Shown: piece by piece, positions 5,422-6,664 of the stretch | How positions within the stretch are numbered: the first letter of the stretch is position 1 | Layout: every line of letters begins with the position of its first letter | NCBI GenBank assembly: GCA_018677115.1 | Contig: JAHHOC010000251.1 | Location: 1-6,664 of the forward strand | Length of the DNA stretch: 6,664 bases | DNA from: Arenicella sp. | GTDB lineage: Bacteria > Pseudomonadota > Gammaproteobacteria > Arenicellales > Arenicellaceae | Direction: 5' to 3' | Notes under the pieces: model-generated | Databases searched by the model: none | Seen by the model: only the letters and a program-made list of their open reading frames with translations | What the model was told of the DNA's origin: nothing | Program-made: the position numbers and the translations under genes

Positions 5422-5931
5422 ATGAAAAAGCAGAGTAGTTACAGCTACGAGGAATTAATCGCCCACGGCAATGGGCAGTTGCCGGGGCAGGACCTGTCAC
5501 GGCTACCCTTGCCGCCCATGCTGATGTTCGATCGAATCGTCGAGATAAACGAAGATGGTGGCGAATATGGCAAGGGCCAGGTAGTGGCTGAGCTGGATGT
5601 CAATCCTGAATTGTGGTTCTTTGATTGCCACTTCAAGGGCGATCCGGTTATGCCTGGCTGCCTTGGGCTTGACGCAGTATGGCAACTGGTTGGTTTCTAC
5701 TTGTCCTGGATCGGGGGGCCCGGCAAAGGCCGCGCGCTTGGCGTCGGGGAAGTCAAATTCACCGGCCAGGTCGATCCCGATTCAAAACTTGTGTGCTATG
5801 AAGTGAATATGAAAAGGGTAATTTCGCGACGCTTGTTTATGGGCGTTGCGGACGCCCGCGTAATCCTCGATGGTGAAGTTATCTACACCATGAGCGACCT
5901 CAAAGTAGGCCTGTTTGGAGACGAAAAATAG
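5422..5931 (+). CDS. fabA: 3-hydroxydecanoyl-[ACP] dehydratase/isomerase FabA
   Basis: FabA dehydrates 3-hydroxyacyl-ACP and, at C10, isomerises trans-2- to cis-3-decenoyl-ACP, the branch point of anaerobic unsaturated fatty acid synthesis in the cytosol. From ATG 5422 the protein has 169 residues (E. coli 172), a single hot-dog domain. Conserved stretches are PMLMFDRI (32-39), the active-site helix region [21 protein letters not shown] (64-84), [41 protein letters not shown] and [12 protein letters not shown] at the end. Catalytic H70 and D84 have exactly the E. coli numbering, which supports the chosen start. fabB follows 69 bases later, so an operon is likely. The dehydratase/isomerase identity, rather than FabZ, is supported by the length, the DLKVGLF ending and the fabB neighbour. 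Confidence 0.97.
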   Translation: MKKQSSYSYEELIAHGNGQLPGQDLSRLPLPPMLMFDRIVEINEDGGEYGKGQVVAELDVNPELWFFDCHFKGDPVMPGCLGLDAVWQLVGFYLSWIGGPGKGRALGVGEVKFTGQVDPDSKLVCYEVNMKRVISRRLFMGVADARVILDGEVIYTMSDLKVGLFGDEK

Positions 5932-6000
5932 TAATTAGATTTATTATAAGTTATCAATATGGCCTAAAGTGTAAGTGAAAGTTTAAATAGAGAATTGAAA

Positions 6001-6664
6001 ATGCGACGAGTAGTAGTAACCGGAATGGGTGTGGTATCGAGCCTTGGCAATGATGTTGCCGAGGTCACCGCAAGCCTCAAAAATGGCACTTCTGGAATCC
6101 AGTTCTGTGAAGATTATGCGGAAATCGGCATGCGCAGCCAGATTGCCGGCCGAGTCCACATTGATTGTAAGGAACTTATAGACCGTAAGAAATACCGCTT
6201 TATGGGTGACGCGGCTGCTTTCAGCTACATCGCCATGGAGCAGGCCATCGCTGATTCAGGCCTCGACCCGGAATCGCTGAAATCTCCTGAGGTTGGATTA
6301 ATCACCGGCTCCGGCGGTGGTTCGCCCGCCAACAATATACTGGCTGCGGAAATAGCCAAAGAACGTGGCGTCAAGCGAATCGGCCCATACGCGGTACCCA
6401 AGACCATGGGCAGCACAACCTCGGCCTGCCTGTCTACCATGTTTGGCATCCAGGGCACCAGCTATTCGATAAGCTCGGCTTGTTCCACCAGCGCGCATTG
6501 CATTGGCCATGCCGCCGACCTGATCCGCGGTGGTCGTCACCATACTGTGATAGCGGGTGGTGGCGAGGAAGAGCATTGGACCATGTCGATCCTGTTCGAT
6601 GCCATGGGCGCCATGTCCAGCAAATACAACGACACGCCGACGCAAGCCTCACGCACCTATGACG
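6001..6664 (+). CDS. fabB: 3-oxoacyl-[ACP] synthase I FabB (3' partial)
   Basis: The frame runs from ATG 6001 to the window end without a stop, giving 221 residues of a protein that is about 400 long in the family. FabB (beta-ketoacyl-ACP synthase I) condenses malonyl-ACP with acyl-ACP, and is the enzyme that elongates the cis-3-decenoyl-ACP made by FabA. Visible motifs are [16 protein letters not shown] (2-17), [20 protein letters not shown] (61-72), [20 protein letters not shown] (103-109), [14 protein letters not shown] (156-169) with the nucleophile C161 (C163 in E. coli), AGGGEEEHW, and [15 protein letters not shown]. The catalytic His pair and Lys lie beyond the window. [22 protein letters not shown] and KYNDTP favour FabB over FabF. 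A weak AGAG at 5989-5992 serves as ribosome binding site. The 5932-6000 spacer is very AT-rich (15 G/C of 69). Confidence 0.96.
   Translation, partial: MRRVVVTGMGVVSSLGNDVAEVTASLKNGTSGIQFCEDYAEIGMRSQIAGRVHIDCKELIDRKKYRFMGDAAAFSYIAMEQAIADSGLDPESLKSPEVGLITGSGGGSPANNILAAEIAKERGVKRIGPYAVPKTMGSTTSACLSTMFGIQGTSYSISSACSTSAHCIGHAADLIRGGRHHTVIAGGGEEEHWTMSILFDAMGAMSSKYNDTPTQASRTYD

Noticed and set aside
6225..6652. Antisense frames of 72-115 codons in the last 430 bases
   Set aside because: They are opposite fabB, whose conserved motifs occupy the + strand.

Overview
The window reads as chromosomal DNA of a gammaproteobacterium, probably a marine or environmental lineage of moderate GC. The evidence is a cmoA-cmoB pair (tRNA wobble-uridine modification, mainly gammaproteobacterial) and an adjacent fabA-fabB pair (anaerobic route to unsaturated fatty acids). 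No phage, insertion sequence, CRISPR array, tRNA or rRNA was seen. The genus cannot be fixed from the sequence alone.

Layout. (1) 1-735, +: C-terminal two thirds of a long, two-domain dCTP deaminase, cut by the window start. (2) 869-1150, +: a 93-residue secreted four-cysteine protein of unknown function. (3) 1151-1214: a convergent gap with a perfect 16-nt palindrome and a long hairpin, probably a bidirectional terminator. (4) 2917 down to 1215, -: cmoA then cmoB, translationally overlapping. cmoB probably starts at a GTG inside the cmoA stop region, not at the upstream in-frame ATG. (5) 2918-3013: a 96-bp divergent promoter region. (6) 3014-4426, +: a 470-residue exported protein with a beta-rich N-terminal half, an acidic/proline linker, a short hydrophobic segment and a C-terminal DUF4329/JAB-like domain carrying HTH...FSxxD. 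(7) 4427-5314, +: an AEC-family ten-helix transporter whose ATG directly follows the preceding stop codon. (8) 5422-5931, +: fabA, with a recognisable promoter and all catalytic residues. (9) 6001-6664, +: fabB, truncated by the window end.

How the genes work together. CmoA makes carboxy-SAM and CmoB transfers its carboxymethyl group to 5-hydroxyuridine-34 of tRNA. FabA makes and isomerises the C10 enoyl-ACP, and FabB elongates the cis product. Dcd supplies dUTP for thymidylate synthesis. These are housekeeping genes. The unexplained part is the exported DUF4329 protein with its abutting transporter gene, plus the small cysteine protein. I see no complete new defence, toxin or mobile system. 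The DUF4329 protein is the best lead, and its function cannot be decided from sequence alone.
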